A DNA stretch of 64,000 nt from Microbispora sp. H11081 (GCF_012999535.1 NZ_JABBWV010000003.1:518439-582438); one strand, 5' to 3'. Shown: positions 43,820 through 52,757, counted from the stretch's first letter. Notes: generated from the sequence alone by a model not told the origin. Made by a program: numbers and translations.

Positions 43820-44601
43820 GGTGTGGCCTCCGCCTTCGGTGGTGCGGGGAGTTGCTCGCGGAACGCCCGCGTCATGGAGTGGGCCGTGCGGGCGAGCATG
43901 GTGGCGTCGTTGCCCATGATCAGGAACTGGTGGCCGAGCCCCGCCGCCCGTACGGCCGACGGGCCGTCCACGCAGGCGGCGCCGCAGGGTTTGCCCGCGG
44001 CGGCGGCCGCGGCCCTGGCCCGGTCGAGTGACTGCCTGACGACGGGGTCGCCCATCTCGACCCCGAGCGTGAGCGACAGGTCGCCGGCCCCCAGGAACAC
44101 CGCGTCCACCCCCGGCACCGCCAGGATTGCGGCGGCGGCGTCGATGGCGGCCGGGCTCTCCAGTTGCGGGATGCAGACGATCTCCTCGTTGCCGGTCCTG
44201 ATGTATTCGGCCCTGGGCAGCAGCCCCCACCTGCCGGCGCGGCTGGTCCCGCCCGCTCCCCGGGTGCCGAGCGGGGGAAAGCGGGTGGCCGCCACGGCGC
44301 GTTCGGCCTCGGCCGCCGAGTCCACGTGGGGCACCAGGACGCCCTTGGCGCCTGCGTCGAGGACCCGCTGGATCGTGGTGGCCTGCTGGTCGGGCACGCG
44401 GACCAGGGGATCCACGCCGTACGCCAGGGCGGTGGCGATCATCCGCGCCGTGATGGTGAGATCGAGCGGGGCGTGCTCCAGGTCGATGACCACGAAGTCG
44501 AAGCCGGCGCTGGCCATGATGTCGACGCTTTCCGTGGTCGCCAGTTTGATCCACGTGCCCAGCCGCGGCGCCGTCGCGGAGGCGGTCTCGAAGAATCCCA
44601 T
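43816..44601 (-). CDS. HpcH/HpaI-type aldolase
   Basis: 261-residue class II pyruvate aldolase related to 4-hydroxy-2-oxo-heptanedioate aldolase. MGFFETASATAPRLGTWIK opens the barrel; VVIDLEHAPLD holds the catalytic His; the metal glutamate is in IPQLESPAAID and the aspartate in VFLGAGDLSLTLGV. The Arg of LVRVPD is present. It would split a 4-hydroxy-2-oxoacid to pyruvate and an aldehyde, a typical last step after ring cleavage. Confidence 0.88.
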   Translation of the reverse strand: MGFFETASATAPRLGTWIKLATTESVDIMASAGFDFVVIDLEHAPLDLTITARMIATALAYGVDPLVRVPDQQATTIQRVLDAGAKGVLVPHVDSAAEAERAVAATRFPPLGTRGAGGTSRAGRWGLLPRAEYIRTGNEEIVCIPQLESPAAIDAAAAILAVPGVDAVFLGAGDLSLTLGVEMGDPVVRQSLDRARAAAAAAGKPCGAACVDGPSAVRAAGLGHQFLIMGNDATMLARTAHSMTRAFREQLPAPPKAEATP

Positions 44602-44610
44602 CCCGGGCCG

Positions 44611-45540
44611 TCAGCCGGTCGTGACGTGTTCGGGGGCGGGGTACTCGTCGGCGTTGAGCACCCATCCGGCCTTGGCGGAGAAGTCCGCGCGCGGCGGGCT
44701 GAAGATGTCGATGAGCAGGTGCGGTCCTTCGCCCACGGCCTGGCTGGTGTGGACGGTCGGCGGCGGGATGATCGCGACGGCCGGGCTGCCCACGGCCGCG
44801 TGCTCGTCGTCGCGCCACTGCGACATCTTCGACGTCCAGGGCGTGCGCACGTGATGGACGTAGTCGCCGACGACGGTCAGCGAGCACTGCTCGAAGTCGT
44901 CGTGGTGGTGGGGGGAGAGCCGTTCGGGATCGCGCGGGCCGTCCTTGGCGTCGCCGAAGTTGACCATGAAGCTGCTGGACCGGAAGATCCGGCCGAACCG
45001 GCCGGGCCGCAGCGGGTGGTCGGCGTTGAGGTAGACGCGCAGGCGGTGCCCGGCGGGCGGGTCGGGCCACGGCGTCAGCGGGGCGACGCGCGGGTGCGGC
45101 TGCTCGTACGACCGGGCGTTGCCGCAGCGCGCGAGGAGGTCGGCCGTCCGGACGTCGAACAGGCGGACCAGGTCGCCGTCGCCGTGCGCGGTGACGACGC
45201 TGTCGCCCGGCGGCACGATGACCACGCCCGCCCCGGTCACCGTCCGGCTCTCGCCTCCCGCCTTGACGTCGATCGTGAGACCGTCGTGGGGCAGGACGAG
45301 GACGTACTCCTCGCGCTGGGCGGACGCGTCGCGCGTCAGCGTCTCCCCGGAGACCAGGCGGGTGAAGGCGAGCACGAAGTTCTGGGCGCGGACGTACCAG
45401 GTCTCGCTGCCGAGCGCGCCCACCTCGTCGGGCGGCAGCGCGGGGAACTCGTAGGTGGCCAGCGCGGCGATCGGGGCGTCCGCGTTCTTCGCGGGCGTGG
45501 TCGCGTTGAGCGCGGCGCGGGGGTCGGTGGAGCTGTACAT
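44611..45540 (-). CDS. Bicupin protein
   Basis: 309-residue protein with two cupin domains. The first (about 65-130: REEYVLVLPHDG, VIVPPGDSVVTAH) has few metal ligands. The second has a clear set: PHHHDDFEQCSL near residue 205 and PPTVHTSQAVG near 265 give His, His, Glu and His. It may be an iron dioxygenase or an isomerase; the metal site is C-terminal, unlike gentisate dioxygenase where the N-terminal cupin is active. Nine bases separate it from the aldolase gene. Confidence 0.75.
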   Translation of the reverse strand: MYSSTDPRAALNATTPAKNADAPIAALATYEFPALPPDEVGALGSETWYVRAQNFVLAFTRLVSGETLTRDASAQREEYVLVLPHDGLTIDVKAGGESRTVTGAGVVIVPPGDSVVTAHGDGDLVRLFDVRTADLLARCGNARSYEQPHPRVAPLTPWPDPPAGHRLRVYLNADHPLRPGRFGRIFRSSSFMVNFGDAKDGPRDPERLSPHHHDDFEQCSLTVVGDYVHHVRTPWTSKMSQWRDDEHAAVGSPAVAIIPPPTVHTSQAVGEGPHLLIDIFSPPRADFSAKAGWVLNADEYPAPEHVTTG

Positions 45541-45565
45541 GCGATCCGTCCTTCGGGGGGTTCTG

Positions 45566-46456
45566 TCAGTCGTCCAGACCGAGCAGGTACGACGGGTTGA
45601 CGCGGACGATCTGGCGCAGGTCCTTCTCCGGCAGGCCGAGATCCAGCAGGGCGGATCCGACCCGGATGAAGGAGTCGACCGGCATCGGGCGGCCGACCTG
45701 GCCGAGGTCGGAGGCGAGGACGGTGTGCTCGGGCCCGACCTGCTCGATCCAGTCCATCAGCACCTCGGGCGACCAGCGCACGTTGGCCACCTCGGGGTCG
45801 TACATGCTGGTCTCGTGCTCGATGTAGGCGCCGAGTTCGACGAGTTCCCGGCAGCCGGCGGGGTCGGCGCCGATGACGAAGTTGGGGTGGCTGACCACCA
45901 GCCGCCTGACTCCCGCCTCCTTGGCCGCCTGGAACACGTCCCGGATGTCGTCGGGGGCCATGTGCCCGGCGGAGAGCAGGGCTCCGGTCTCGGCGATGAT
46001 CTCGATGACCCGGCCGACCTCGGGGAGCAGCGCGCCGTCCGGGCCGCGGACGTCGACCTGGGCCATGCTCAGCGGGATCGTCGGCTTGGGGAAGCCGCCG
46101 CCCGAGTTGTGATGGTCGACGTGCGCGCTTGAGGAGATGGTGGGGAACCACACGCATCGTCCTCCCATGCGCAGGCACAGCTCGACCGCGTACGGGTTGA
46201 TGCCGCCGACCTGGTTGTTCAGCGCGATCCCGCCGTACACCTCGGTCTTCAGCCCGGAGAGCCGATCGCCCATCGCGAGGATGTCCATCACGGTGTTGTG
46301 GTGGTGCGACTTGGCCAGGAAGGCCCGCATGCCCAGGCGGGCGCCGTCCTGGGCGGCCTGCGCGTGGTCGAACCTGCGCGGCAGCGGGTTGGGCCCGGAG
46401 TGGCAGTGCAGGTCCACGAGGCCGTGGAGGATGCGCTCGATAGCGGGGCGGGTCAT
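45566..46456 (-). CDS. DUF6282-type metal-dependent hydrolase, amidohydrolase-like
   Basis: 296-residue protein with amidohydrolase/PHP-like metal motifs: LVDLHCHSGPNP near residue 14, LAKSHHHNTVMD, ALLSAGHMAPDDI, LVVSHPNF and LASDLGQVGRP. Best described as a DUF6282-like hydrolase; its reaction is not known. ATG has AGGAGGT upstream. It is the first gene of the minus operon and diverges from the CoA-transferase operon across the shared operator. Confidence 0.75.
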   Translation of the reverse strand: MTRPAIERILHGLVDLHCHSGPNPLPRRFDHAQAAQDGARLGMRAFLAKSHHHNTVMDILAMGDRLSGLKTEVYGGIALNNQVGGINPYAVELCLRMGGRCVWFPTISSSAHVDHHNSGGGFPKPTIPLSMAQVDVRGPDGALLPEVGRVIEIIAETGALLSAGHMAPDDIRDVFQAAKEAGVRRLVVSHPNFVIGADPAGCRELVELGAYIEHETSMYDPEVANVRWSPEVLMDWIEQVGPEHTVLASDLGQVGRPMPVDSFIRVGSALLDLGLPEKDLRQIVRVNPSYLLGLDD

Positions 46457-46502
46457 CGTGTCGGTACCTCCTGAGGGGACGCCCGGATGCGTGCGACGAC
46501 CC

Positions 46503-46532
46503 TTGACAAAGACACCGCCACCAGAGCATCGT
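46503..46532 (+). promoter_or_regulatory. Possible promoter of the CoA-transferase/ligase operon
   Basis: TTGACA at 46503-46508 is a perfect -35; a weak -10 (CATCGT) follows 18 bases later. The operator lies just downstream, at the same distance from TTGACA as in the VOC promoter at 55516. Confidence 0.4.
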
Positions 46533-46536
46533 AACG

Positions 46537-46562
46537 AATTACGGACTTAATGTACGATAATT
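46537..46562. promoter_or_regulatory. Shared operator, site 1
   Basis: AATTACGGAC, spacer TTAAT, then GTACGATAATT. 22 of 26 positions are identical to site 3 at 55553. It lies between divergent DUF6282-like and CoA-transferase genes. Confidence 0.65.
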
Positions 46563-46657
46563 GCGACAACGATGTTCTGGCAAGTAGTGTTTCTCCCGAG
46601 CCGTACCAGTGCGATGACCTGCGGCGGCTCGACATTTCGAACCCGATTGGGGGCCAC

Positions 46658-47452
46658 GTGCCGGAGACGAGCTATACCTGGGCGGAGATGATGGCGATCT
46701 CCATCTCCCACGAGATGGCCGACGGCGACTTCGGGTCCGTGGGCGCCGCGTCGCACATCCCCGCGGCGGCGCTGCGCCTGGCGCAGCTCACCCACGCGCC
46801 CAATCTGTCCTTCTTCTGCGGCGGCAGCGGCGCCATGAACCCGAAGATCCAGCGGCTGACCGAGTCGTCGGCCGACTACCGCAACCTGGTGACCAGCGAA
46901 TACCACTTCAGTCTCGACGACGTCGTCGACTTCGAGACGGCCATGCGTTTCGACTTCGCCTTCCTCGGCGGGATGCAGATCGACAAGCACGGCAACCTGA
47001 ACATGGCCATGATCGGCGACTGGAACAAGCCGAAGGTGCGCGGGCCGGGCACGGTCGGCCTCATCTTCCTCGGCGGCTTCAAGACCAGCTACATCTACAC
47101 CGAGCACCACTCGCCGAAGATCTTCGTCGACAAGGTCGACTTCATCAGCGGCGCCGGCTGGCTCGACGGCGGCGACGCCAGGAGCAAGGTCTTCCGCCCG
47201 GAGTCCGACGGGCCACGGCGGGTGTTCACCCCCCTGGGCGTGTTCGACTTCGAGCCGGTGACCAAGCGGATGCGCCTGATCAAGGTCCATCCGTGGACCA
47301 CCGTCGAGAAGATCCAGGCGGCGACCGGATTCGAGCTGCTGGTCGCCGACGACGTGCAGATCGTCGAGGCGCCTCCAGCGGAGGAGCTGCACCTGCTGCG
47401 GACCCAGGTCGATCGTGACGGCGTCCTGCGCCGCTACCCGGCCACGGCCTGA
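46658..47452 (+). CDS. CoA-transferase beta subunit (glutaconate/IpdB type)
   Basis: 264-residue class I CoA-transferase beta subunit. The ISHEMADGDFGSVGAASHIP opening, LSFFCGGSGAMNPK, the GGMQIDKHGNLNMAMIGDW stretch and GPGTVGLIFLGG are typical of glutaconate CoA-transferase B and IpdB, the latter a ring-opening hydrolase-like pair in steroid breakdown. GTG 46658 is chosen because the longer frame from 46550 would start inside the operator; GGGGG lies five bases upstream. The alpha subunit is four genes downstream (50744), an unusual separation. Confidence 0.82.
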   Translation: MPETSYTWAEMMAISISHEMADGDFGSVGAASHIPAAALRLAQLTHAPNLSFFCGGSGAMNPKIQRLTESSADYRNLVTSEYHFSLDDVVDFETAMRFDFAFLGGMQIDKHGNLNMAMIGDWNKPKVRGPGTVGLIFLGGFKTSYIYTEHHSPKIFVDKVDFISGAGWLDGGDARSKVFRPESDGPRRVFTPLGVFDFEPVTKRMRLIKVHPWTTVEKIQAATGFELLVADDVQIVEAPPAEELHLLRTQVDRDGVLRRYPATA

Positions 47453-47462
47453 GACGGTCGCC

Positions 47463-48320
47463 ATGGGCTCCCACCCCCGATGGGCCGATCGGTACGTCCT
47501 CGCCGACGGCTTGACCACCCACTACCTGGAGGCCGGTGACGGCCCCCCGCTGGTTCTCCTGCACGGCGGCGAGTACGGCGCCTCGGCCGAGCTCACCTGG
47601 GAGAACTGCATCTCCGAGCTGGCACAGCGGCGCCGCGTGCTGGCGATCGACTTCGTCGGGTTCGGCCGCAGCGACAAGGTCCGCGACTTCGGCGGCCAGC
47701 GCAGGCTGATGCGGCGTCAGATCGCCGCGGTGCTGCGCACCCTGCGGATCGAGTCCGCGGACTTCGTCGGCACCTCGCTCAGCGGCCGGATGCTGCTCGA
47801 CGTGGCCAACCGGCGCGACCCCGAGTGGCCCATCCGCGCCATGGTCGTGGCGGGCATCGGCCTCGCGGCCCCCGCGGCGGTCGGCCGCGCCGTGCTCGAG
47901 GACTTCGACGGCACCGTCGACGGACTGCGCCCGTCGATGGACGTCCTCTTCCACGACCCGCGCTGGAAGATCAGCGAGGAGTACCTGCTCCGCCGTTACG
48001 AGTCCTGCATGGTGCCCGGGGCCTGGGAGACCGCGACGGCGGGATCCCTGCGGGCGCCGGCGCGCGCGGGGGAGGGGCGGCCGCACGTCCGCCCGCCCGC
48101 CCGCGACTACCGGGGGATCCGCGTGCCCACCTGCCTCATCCGGGGCCGGTACGACCAGCTGGTGCCGCCGCGTACGTGGCAGGAGCTGGCGGCGCAGATC
48201 CCCGGCTCCCGTACGGTGACGATCGACGGCAGCGGCCACTATCCGCAGATCGAGCGCGCCGGTGAGTTCGTGGACGCCGTGCTGGGCTTCCTCAAGGACG
48301 CGTCAGGGGGCGAGGAGTGA
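47463..48320 (+). CDS. Alpha/beta hydrolase (meta-cleavage hydrolase-like)
   Basis: 285-residue serine hydrolase. HGG oxyanion motif in LVLLHGGEYGASAE, nucleophile in FVGTSLSGRML (Gly-Thr-Ser-Leu-Ser, with Ser rather than Gly after the nucleophile elbow), Asp in RGRYDQLVPP and His in DGSGHYPQIE. Overall it resembles hydrolases of ring meta-cleavage products (MhpC/BphD). The insert around [19 protein letters not shown] is atypical. Starts 10 bp after the CoA-transferase. Confidence 0.85.
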   Translation: MGSHPRWADRYVLADGLTTHYLEAGDGPPLVLLHGGEYGASAELTWENCISELAQRRRVLAIDFVGFGRSDKVRDFGGQRRLMRRQIAAVLRTLRIESADFVGTSLSGRMLLDVANRRDPEWPIRAMVVAGIGLAAPAAVGRAVLEDFDGTVDGLRPSMDVLFHDPRWKISEEYLLRRYESCMVPGAWETATAGSLRAPARAGEGRPHVRPPARDYRGIRVPTCLIRGRYDQLVPPRTWQELAAQIPGSRTVTIDGSGHYPQIERAGEFVDAVLGFLKDASGGEE

Positions 48321-49114
48321 TGGCCGGGCGCCCAGGCGCGTCCGGCGTCCACCTCGAATCCGGCGGCGACGGCCCCGCGGTGCTGTTCCTGCACGGCTCG
48401 GGCGCGTCCGGCGCGGTGTGGCGGCCGGTGCTCACCCGGCTGCGCGACCGCGGTGCCCGGTGCCGGTGGCTGGTCGCCGACCTGCCGGGGCACGGCCGCT
48501 CCGCCCACGGTGACGACTACTCGCCGGAGGGCTACGCCGGCGCGGTCGCCGCCGCGGTCACCGGCCTCCTGGGCGATGGAGCGCCGCTGACCGTGGTCGG
48601 GCACTCGCTCGGCGGGCTGGTGGGGATGACCCTCGCCGACGGGACCCATGGCGTCGAGGTCCGTTCTCTTACGGTGATCGCTATGAAGGTCGCCTGGACG
48701 GCCGACGAGCTGGCTCGGCGGGCAGAGGCGGCCACCCGGCCGCCCCGGGTCTTCCCCCAGGAGGAGCAGGCGATCGAGCGGTTCCGCCGGGTCTCGGGCA
48801 TCCGGGGGCCGGAGTTCACCGAGGAGGATCTCCGCAGCGGGGTCGCGCGCTACGCGGACGGTTACCGGCTGTCCGGCGACCCCGGCATCACCAGGGCCGG
48901 TCCCGCCACCGGCCCCGAGCTCGCCGGCCGCATGCGCCGGGTGACCTGCCCGGTCCGGCTCGCCTGCGGCGACCAGGACCCCGGCATCGACCCGGCCGCC
49001 ATGGCCGAGGTGCTCGGGCACCCCGTCACCGTGCTCCCAGGCGCGGGGCACAACGTGCACATCGATCGCCCTGACCTCATCGCCGACCTGGTCGAGCCGG
49101 CGCTCGCCCGCTGA
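48320..49114 (+). CDS. Alpha/beta hydrolase
   Basis: 264-residue serine hydrolase with canonical elements: LFLHGSGASGAVW, nucleophile GHSLGG near residue 94, Asp in CGDQDPGIDP and His in GAGHNVHID. TGATG overlap with the preceding hydrolase; an in-frame GTG one codon earlier is possible. Two hydrolases in tandem suggest sequential C-C or ester/thioester hydrolysis in the pathway. Confidence 0.88.
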   Translation: MAGRPGASGVHLESGGDGPAVLFLHGSGASGAVWRPVLTRLRDRGARCRWLVADLPGHGRSAHGDDYSPEGYAGAVAAAVTGLLGDGAPLTVVGHSLGGLVGMTLADGTHGVEVRSLTVIAMKVAWTADELARRAEAATRPPRVFPQEEQAIERFRRVSGIRGPEFTEEDLRSGVARYADGYRLSGDPGITRAGPATGPELAGRMRRVTCPVRLACGDQDPGIDPAAMAEVLGHPVTVLPGAGHNVHIDRPDLIADLVEPALAR

Positions 49115-49145
49115 CGACCCGACGAACGGAGCCGGACCACCACCC

Positions 49146-50747
49146 ATGCGAATCGAGAACCTGCTGCGGCAGAACGCGGTCCGTCGAGGCCCGCTGCCCG
49201 CGGTCATCTGTGACCAGACCCAGCTGTCCTGGGCCGAGCTTGACGCCGAGTCCAACCGCCTGGCCAACGCGCTGATCGGCCTCGGTTATCGCGCGCAGGA
49301 GAGGATCGCGCTGGTCCTGTCCAACTGCCACCACATCGTGACCGCCTTCTACGGCGCGTGGAAGGCCAACCTCGTCACCGTCGGCGTCAACACCCGGCTC
49401 ACCGCGCCGGAGATCGCCCGGATCCTCACCCACTCGGGCGCGTCCGTGATCATCTGCGACACCGCCGCGGCGGTCGAGGCGGCCATGGGGGTGCCGGGCA
49501 TCCGCGGCATCTACACCATCGGCCTGGACGACAAGTCCGGCGGAGGCGAGCCCGGCTCGTTCGAGGAGCTGGTCGCCTCGGGCAGCCCGGCGGACGTCCC
49601 TGAGACGGGTGTCGGGAGCGAGCTGCGCTCGCTGCGCTACACCAGCGGCACCACCGGCGCGTCCAAGGGCTGCATGGCCACGCACGACCAGCAGCTCGCC
49701 AGCACCGCCAACTACCTGTGCGAGGTCGACGTCCCGCGCGGCGGGCCCACCTGGATCTCGGTGCCGCTGACGCTGGGAGTGGGCGCGTCGTTCGTGACGA
49801 CCACCGCCTATCTCGGCGTCCCGCTGCTGCTGCGCAGGCGGTTCGACCCGGCCGCGTTCGTCGACGACGTCGGCAGGTTCGGGGTCGAGCACGCGTTCCT
49901 GGTGCCGACCATGCTGGTCGACCTGGTGCGAGCGCTGCCCGAGCTCGACCTCGCCCGCGCGGGCGCGCTCAAACTGGTGGGCTACGGCGGCGCGTCGGTG
50001 TCGTGGACCCTGATCCGGTCCCTGGCCGAGGCGCTGGACCTGGAGTTCTACCATGCCTTCGGCGCGACGGAGGCGGGTGGTTTCGTGGCGTTGCTGACCC
50101 CCGACGACCATCGCAACTTCCTGGCCACCCCCACCGACTCCATCGTCCCCGTCGGCAGGCCGGCCGCGTTCGCGGAGGTCAAGATCCTCGACGCGGAGGA
50201 CCGCGAGGTGGCCGTCCGCGAGACGGGTGAGATGCGGATCCGCGCCTCCAGCGTGTTCTCCGGCTACTGGAGCCAGCCCGAGGTGACCCGCGCCGTGCTC
50301 AAGGACGGCTGGCTCAGGCTCGGTGACATGGCCTGGCGGGACGAGCGCGGCTACATCTATCTCGCCGACCGCGCCCAGGGGGTCATCAGGTCGGGAGCGC
50401 AGAACGTGTACGCCGGCGAGGTCGAGGCCGTCCTGCAGGCCTGCCCGGGCGTCGCGCGCGCCGCGGTGATCGGCGTGCCGCACGAGCGGTTCGGCGAGTC
50501 GGTCAAGGCGCTGGTGGAGCGGGCGCCCGGCGCGGCCCTGACGGAACAGCAGGTGCTCGACTACTGCGCGGAACGGCTGGCCGGCTACAAGCGGCCACGC
50601 GAGGTGGAGTTCGTGACCGGCCTGCCGGTCGACGAGGGCGGCAAGATCAGAAGAGCCGAGCTCAAGCGCGTGGCGGGGACGCCGCGGCTGCTCGGCGAGA
50701 CGACCACCGGCGGGGACGCCGGTGCGGCGAAGGAGTTCAGGCGATGA
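49146..50747 (+). CDS. Acyl-CoA synthetase (AMP-forming)
   Basis: 533-residue ANL-family ligase that activates a carboxylic acid with ATP and CoA. P-loop LRYTSGTTGASKGCMATH near residue 160, A5-like FYHAFGATEAGGFVALL, hinge LRLGDMAWRDERGYIYLADR and the catalytic lysine in DEGGKIRRAELK. Medium-chain or aromatic acid specificity cannot be read off. GTG/ATGA overlap couples it to the CoA-transferase alpha gene. Confidence 0.9.
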   Translation: MRIENLLRQNAVRRGPLPAVICDQTQLSWAELDAESNRLANALIGLGYRAQERIALVLSNCHHIVTAFYGAWKANLVTVGVNTRLTAPEIARILTHSGASVIICDTAAAVEAAMGVPGIRGIYTIGLDDKSGGGEPGSFEELVASGSPADVPETGVGSELRSLRYTSGTTGASKGCMATHDQQLASTANYLCEVDVPRGGPTWISVPLTLGVGASFVTTTAYLGVPLLLRRRFDPAAFVDDVGRFGVEHAFLVPTMLVDLVRALPELDLARAGALKLVGYGGASVSWTLIRSLAEALDLEFYHAFGATEAGGFVALLTPDDHRNFLATPTDSIVPVGRPAAFAEVKILDAEDREVAVRETGEMRIRASSVFSGYWSQPEVTRAVLKDGWLRLGDMAWRDERGYIYLADRAQGVIRSGAQNVYAGEVEAVLQACPGVARAAVIGVPHERFGESVKALVERAPGAALTEQQVLDYCAERLAGYKRPREVEFVTGLPVDEGGKIRRAELKRVAGTPRLLGETTTGGDAGAAKEFRR

Positions 50748-51625
50748 GCGCGAACAAGGTGACGACTCCGGAAGAGGCGGTCGCCGGCATCCCCGACGGA
50801 GCCACGATCGCGCTGGGCGGCGTGCACTCGCACAACGGCCCGCTGGCGCTGGTCAACGCGCTCATCAGGCGCGGGGTCAAGGACCTGGAGCTCATCCCGA
50901 CGCCGAGCGCCGGCGCGCCGGTGGACATGCTCATCGCCGCCGGATGCGTCCGGCGGCTGCACGTGTCCTACGTCGGGCTGGAGTTCCTCGGCATGGCGCC
51001 CAACTACCGCAGGGCCGCGGAGAACGGGACGATCGAGATCGTCGAGGCGGACGAGGCGTGGATCGTCTACGGGTTCCGGGCCGGCGCCAGCAGCCTGCCG
51101 TTCCTGCCGCTCCCCGCGCTCTACGAGGGGACCGACCTGCCCAAGGTCAACGACGGCATCCGGACCACGATCGATCCGTACACCGGGCGGACGGTGACGA
51201 CGATCCCCGCCCTGCGGGCCGACTACGGGCTGTTCCACGCGCAGGTCACCGACCGGAAGGGCAACGCGCAGATCTTCGGGCAGCGGCGGTTCGAGGACGT
51301 GATGGCGAAGGCCAGCGACCACGTCATCATCAGCTCCGACGAGATCCTGGACGAGTACGCCCCGGCTCCCGACCCGCGCCTGGTGTCCATCCCCGGCGCG
51401 ATCGTGGAGAGCGTCGCGCACGCGCCGTACGGCGCCCATCCGCTGTCCTCGCCTGGGCACTACGGCTACGACAGGGACCAGTTGGTGGAGTACCGGGATC
51501 TCGCCGCCCAGGACCGGACCAAGGAATACCTGGAGAAGTACGTGTACTCCGTGAACGACCACATGGAGTATCTCGACAAACTGGGCGCGCGCCGTCTGCT
51601 GGGCCTGCGGCAGACGTTCCGCTGA
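50744..51625 (+). CDS. CoA-transferase alpha subunit (glutaconate/IpdA type)
   Basis: 293-residue class I CoA-transferase alpha subunit. TIALGGVHSHNGPLALVNALIRRG at the start, LHVSYVGLEFLGMAPNYRRAAE, LPFLPLPALYEGTDL and the VTDRKGNAQIFGQRRFEDVMA segment are all present. Forms the enzyme with the beta subunit encoded at 46658. Whether it transfers CoA or, like IpdAB, opens a ring of a CoA ester cannot be decided. Confidence 0.83.
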   Translation: MSANKVTTPEEAVAGIPDGATIALGGVHSHNGPLALVNALIRRGVKDLELIPTPSAGAPVDMLIAAGCVRRLHVSYVGLEFLGMAPNYRRAAENGTIEIVEADEAWIVYGFRAGASSLPFLPLPALYEGTDLPKVNDGIRTTIDPYTGRTVTTIPALRADYGLFHAQVTDRKGNAQIFGQRRFEDVMAKASDHVIISSDEILDEYAPAPDPRLVSIPGAIVESVAHAPYGAHPLSSPGHYGYDRDQLVEYRDLAAQDRTKEYLEKYVYSVNDHMEYLDKLGARRLLGLRQTFR

Positions 51626-51628
51626 GCG

Positions 51629-51681
51629 GGGCTCCGGTCCCTCCCCCCGGGGCGCGGTCGCGGGGAGGTGAGCCGGAGCCC
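51629..51681. terminator. Bidirectional terminator hairpin
   Basis: GGGCTCCGG (51629-51637) pairs with CCGGAGCCC (51673-51681), and an inner TCCCTCCCC faces GGGGAGG. It lies between convergent CoA-transferase alpha and aldo/keto reductase genes. Confidence 0.75.
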
Positions 51682-51704
51682 ACCTTCCCTGGACCGCCGG
51701 GGGT

Positions 51705-52706
51705 CTACCAGGAGTAGGCCTCCGGCGCCGGTCCCGGGCCCGGGAAGATCGCGTCCAGCCGCTCCAGCGTCTTGTCGTCCAGCGACACCTCCAGAGCCCG
51801 GACGGCGGCGGTGAGCTGCGCCGGCGTGCGCGGCCCGATGATCGGCGCGGTCACCCCCGGCCGCCCGAGCAGCCAGGCCATCGCGACGTCGGCGGGGTTC
51901 TCGCCGAGCTCGTCGCACAGGTCCTCGAAGGCCTGTACGGCGTCGCGGTGCCGTTCGAGCTTGGCCAGGCGCTTGCCCCGGAGCGTGGCCACGCTGGCCC
52001 CCGGCAGCGGCGTGCCCATGGTCTTCTCCCGCTCCTTGCGCAGGACCCCGCCGAGCAGCCCGGCGTCGAGCGGCGACCACGGCATCATGCCGACGCCGTA
52101 GTGCGCGCAGGCGGGCAGGACTTCGAGCTCGGCGGTGCGTTCGAGCAGGTTGTAGATCGTCTGCTCGCTGACCAGACCCATGTGGCCGCGCCGGGCGGCG
52201 GCCTCCTGCCCGCTCGCGATGTGCCAGCCGGGGTGGTTGGAGGACCCGACGTACACGATCTTGCCCTGGGTCCTGAGCACGTCCATCGCCTCCCAGATCT
52301 CCTCCCACGGAGTCGACCGGTCGATGTGGTGCATCTGGTAGATGTCGATGTAGTCCGTTCCGAGCCGCCGGAGCGACGCCTCGCAGGCCCGCCGGATGTG
52401 CCGGGCGGACAGGCCGGCGTCGTTCGGCCAGTCGGACATCCGGCCGTAGAGCTTGGTGGCCAGCACGGTCCGCTCACGGCGTCCCCCGCCGGTGGCGAAC
52501 CAGCGGCCGATGATCTGCTCGGTCAGTCCCTCGCCGAACCGCCAGCCGTAGACGTCCGACGTGTCGATCATGTTGATCCCCAGCTCGTGGGCGCCATCCA
52601 TGATCGTGAACGAGTCCTCCTCGGTCGTCTGGGTGCCGAAGTTGTCGGTGCCGAGGACGAGCCGGCTGATTGTCAGCCCACTGCGACCGAGATGTGTGTA
52701 CTCCAC
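51705..52706 (-). CDS. Aldo/keto reductase
   Basis: 333-residue NADPH-dependent TIM-barrel reductase. The tetrad is intact: Asp and Tyr in MIDTSDVYGWRFGEGLTEQ, Lys in LATKLYG, His in IYQMHHIDRSTPW. The cofactor segment AWLLGRPGVTAPIIGPRT near residue 270 is typical. Start GTG with GGGAG six bases upstream. It diverges from the aldehyde dehydrogenase over shared operator site 2. Confidence 0.9.
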   Translation of the reverse strand: MEYTHLGRSGLTISRLVLGTDNFGTQTTEEDSFTIMDGAHELGINMIDTSDVYGWRFGEGLTEQIIGRWFATGGGRRERTVLATKLYGRMSDWPNDAGLSARHIRRACEASLRRLGTDYIDIYQMHHIDRSTPWEEIWEAMDVLRTQGKIVYVGSSNHPGWHIASGQEAAARRGHMGLVSEQTIYNLLERTAELEVLPACAHYGVGMMPWSPLDAGLLGGVLRKEREKTMGTPLPGASVATLRGKRLAKLERHRDAVQAFEDLCDELGENPADVAMAWLLGRPGVTAPIIGPRTPAQLTAAVRALEVSLDDKTLERLDAIFPGPGPAPEAYSW

Positions 52707-52734
52707 GAGGGCTCCCGAAGCCTAGCAGTTTCAC

Positions 52735-52757
52735 TTATCGGACTTAGAGTCCTATAT
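52735..52757. promoter_or_regulatory. Shared operator, site 2
   Basis: TTATCGGAC, spacer TTAGA, then GTCCTATAT. It lies between the divergent aldo/keto reductase and aldehyde dehydrogenase genes; TATATA on its right edge may double as a -10 for the minus-strand gene. Confidence 0.6.

Noticed and set aside
46550-46657. N-terminal extension of the CoA-transferase beta subunit
   Set aside because: The longer frame begins inside the shared operator and adds residues not typical of the family.
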